Positions 6,292-7,541 of a DNA stretch of 7,541 nucleotides are shown here, one piece after another. Origin of the DNA: Myxococcales bacterium. Lineage in GTDB: Bacteria; Myxococcota_C; UBA6777. The stretch covers positions 1 through 7,541 of the forward strand of contig JALTMC010000119.1 of the NCBI GenBank assembly GCA_027005175.1. The letters are read 5' to 3'. How positions within the stretch are numbered: the stretch's first letter is position 1; every line of letters begins with the position of its first letter. The notes beneath the pieces are model-generated. The model was not told the origin of the DNA and made no database searches. It worked only from the letters and a program-made list of their open reading frames with translations. A program made the translations under genes and the position numbers.

Positions 6292-7326
6292 TTAGCGTCG
6301 TCGTCGTCGTCGTCTTCGACGGCGTTTTCTTGGATTGATCAGGTCTTTCCAAGAATCCTCAAACACCATCTTTTTTAATTTGTGAATTTTGGTTCGAATC
6401 TGATGTCGAATCGCCTGGTTGCTACGGGATAATTGGAGATACTCTTTAAAGGCATCCATGGCCAGACTGCGTTTTTTGTCGGCCTCTTTCATGATCTCCA
6501 GTCGTTTGGTTGTATCTTTTTCTTGTTTGGCTTTGGTCAACAACTCTTCCAGCCATACATCATAGGTCGCACCTAAGTTATGAGCGGCTTCTGAGAGTTT
6601 TTTCATCGCCTTTCGAAACGCCGTTACGGCTTGGTCAAACTTCTTTTGTTTTTGGTATGCCAGTCCTAAGATATTGTAGCTTTGAGGTGTCGCGATACCT
6701 TTGGCAATGGCACTCTGTATTGTACTCACTGCTTTCATATAGTAAGGAGCAGCCTGGGTTGTTCCAGTTTGAAGTTGTGCTTGTTCCGCCTGGTCCAACA
6801 GTGTATTCGCCAAGCTGTTGTAAGCCTGAATAAACTTGCTTTTCAGGGCGATCGCCTTGTTGAACATGGCCTCCGCTTGCTGGTATTTTCGCAATTTGTA
6901 GAGCGACAAACCCAGATGATACGTTGCGTACAGATGATCGGGCTTTAAAGCAACGACCTTCTCATAATGCTTCACAGACTTGTTGTAGTGTTTGCTCTTA
7001 AAGTAAATACCACCGAGGTTAAAATGAGGTCGATAGTCTGAGGTGTTGAGAAAAACAGAGCGCTCATATTCTTGTACTGCTTCGGAGGGTTGTCCTAGAT
7101 GTTCATAGACACGTCCCAAGAGATAGCGTGTGTTGCCGTCGTTTGGGTTCAGAACAAGGGCCTCACGGAGCAATCGACGTGCCGCGAGGTACTGATCTCC
7201 TTTGATTTGCTTAACGGCGCGATTGGTGATGCGACGAGCGCGACGCTCATTCACCTTTTCACAGCCCATGGAAGAGAGCGAGAAGCCCAATACAAAAATC
7301 AACCAAAAACCCAAGGCTCGTTTCAT
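6292..7326 (-). CDS. TPR-repeat lipoprotein with a C-terminal poly-arginine tail
   Basis: Probable membrane-anchored periplasmic scaffold of 344 residues. A basic N-terminus and hydrophobic stretch (3-18) lead to the lipobox SSMGC, with Cys22 as the likely lipidated residue; Glu23 at +2 does not signal inner-membrane retention. TPR units follow at about 31-64, 65-98, 99-132 and 133-166, then a degenerate unit with an insertion (167-212), a clear one at 215-247 and a last weak helical region to about 300. Conserved TPR positions are visible, for example YLLGRVYEHLGQPSEAVQEY and NILGLAYQKQKKFDQAVTAF. Residues 302-330 are basic, ending in Arg333, Lys334 and ten arginines (335-344). The start ATG at 7326 has AAAGGT (7340-7335) 8 nt upstream. 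The gene follows the barrel-protein gene by 55 nt and is probably in the same transcript. TPR lipoproteins commonly mediate envelope complex assembly; the partner is unknown. Confidence 0.9.
   Translation of the reverse strand: MKRALGFWLIFVLGFSLSSMGCEKVNERRARRITNRAVKQIKGDQYLAARRLLREALVLNPNDGNTRYLLGRVYEHLGQPSEAVQEYERSVFLNTSDYRPHFNLGGIYFKSKHYNKSVKHYEKVVALKPDHLYATYHLGLSLYKLRKYQQAEAMFNKAIALKSKFIQAYNSLANTLLDQAEQAQLQTGTTQAAPYYMKAVSTIQSAIAKGIATPQSYNILGLAYQKQKKFDQAVTAFRKAMKKLSEAAHNLGATYDVWLEELLTKAKQEKDTTKRLEIMKEADKKRSLAMDAFKEYLQLSRSNQAIRHQIRTKIHKLKKMVFEDSWKDLINPRKRRRRRRRRRR
6295..6324 (-). repeat. Arginine-codon repeat at the end of the TPR lipoprotein gene
   Basis: Ten consecutive arginine codons directly before the TAA: six CGA, one AGA, two CGC and one CGT. 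Five CGA are in uninterrupted tandem (6312-6298), forming a perfect trinucleotide tract. A change by one unit keeps the frame and only alters the number of arginines. The mixed codons at the upstream end suggest the tail is not produced by slippage alone. Confidence 0.85.
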
Positions 7327-7381
7327 GGTTTTGTACCTTTATGGGAGGAGTATGAAAACGGATGGTAGAAATGAAGCGATC

Positions 7382-7541
7382 TCAGAAAGTATACATCAGT
7401 GTCGGCATGATACCAAATCCAAATGCCAATTCGGGCATCGGGATGCGGAGCACTGCGAGAATTTCCAAACCGATGGAGAGGTGTTTGAGTCGGGTATAAT
7501 ATCGAAGGCCAGCTCCAGCGTGAACTGCGAGTCCAAGAAGA
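7382..7541 (-). CDS. C-terminal end of a probable outer-membrane beta-barrel protein, cut by the right edge
   Basis: An open frame entering from the right edge on the minus strand gives 52 residues and a TGA at 7384-7382. It has no start inside the window. The sequence shows alternating hydrophobic and small or polar residues typical of transmembrane beta strands (AGAGLRYYTRL, LSIGLEILAVLRIP, ELAFGFGIM). It ends in TLMYTF, with C-terminal Phe, aromatic Tyr at -3 and Leu at -5, like the beta-signal read by the BAM insertion machinery. The barrel assignment rests on this pattern only. It lies 55 nt upstream of the TPR lipoprotein gene, on the same strand, so the two may form an envelope operon. 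Confidence 0.6.
   Translation of the reverse strand, partial: LLGLAVHAGAGLRYYTRLKHLSIGLEILAVLRIPMPELAFGFGIMPTLMYTF

Noticed and set aside
1-7541. CRISPR arrays, tRNA, rRNA or integrase/transposase genes
   Set aside because: No regularly spaced repeats, no cloverleaf or rRNA-like sequence, and no recombinase or transposase motifs were seen on either strand.

Overview
The window carries seven protein genes or gene parts, in two strand blocks, from what looks like a Gram-negative bacterium. Evidence for an outer membrane is a lipoprotein with a lipobox (6292-7326) and, beside it, a beta-barrel-like C-terminus ending in phenylalanine (7382-7541). A pyruvate:ferredoxin oxidoreductase and two FNR-type operators point to an anaerobic or facultative, oxygen-responsive lifestyle. 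Base composition is fairly balanced by eye. A deltaproteobacterial or myxobacterium-related lineage is only a guess; nothing here fixes the taxon.

Layout. 1-713 (minus): N-terminal part of nifJ, running off the left edge. 714-992: divergent intergenic region with a near-ideal FNR/CRP-family operator at 819-840. 993-2009 (plus): ten-segment membrane protein resembling DMT/EamA transporters. 2015-4738 (plus): P2-type cation ATPase, 5 nt after the transporter gene. 4739-4935: convergent intergenic region holding two inverted hairpin elements of 25 nt inside a larger structure with terminal inverted repeats and a flanking direct repeat. 4936-5883 (minus): tandem-domain universal stress protein. 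5884-6291: 408-nt gap with a second FNR-like site and no convincing gene. 6292-7326 (minus): TPR lipoprotein with a ten-arginine tail. 7382-7541 (minus): C-terminal end of a probable outer-membrane beta-barrel protein, entering from the right edge.

How they fit. FNR-like sites lie at almost the same distance (about 116 and 119 nt from site centre to start codon) upstream of nifJ and of the stress-protein gene. The transporter/P-type ATPase operon shares the nifJ intergenic region. The simplest reading is a small low-oxygen energy-stress module: ferredoxin-linked pyruvate oxidation, ion pumping and a Usp. Usp and P-type ATPase genes are likewise co-induced in the mycobacterial DosR dormancy regulon. 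The TPR lipoprotein and the barrel protein form a separate envelope unit. The most unusual items are the ATPase's PSSLP in place of the usual PEGLP ion-site motif, the MITE/REPIN-like structure at 4738-4922, and the poly-arginine tail encoded largely by CGA codons. I do not see a clearly new multi-gene defence or mobile system.
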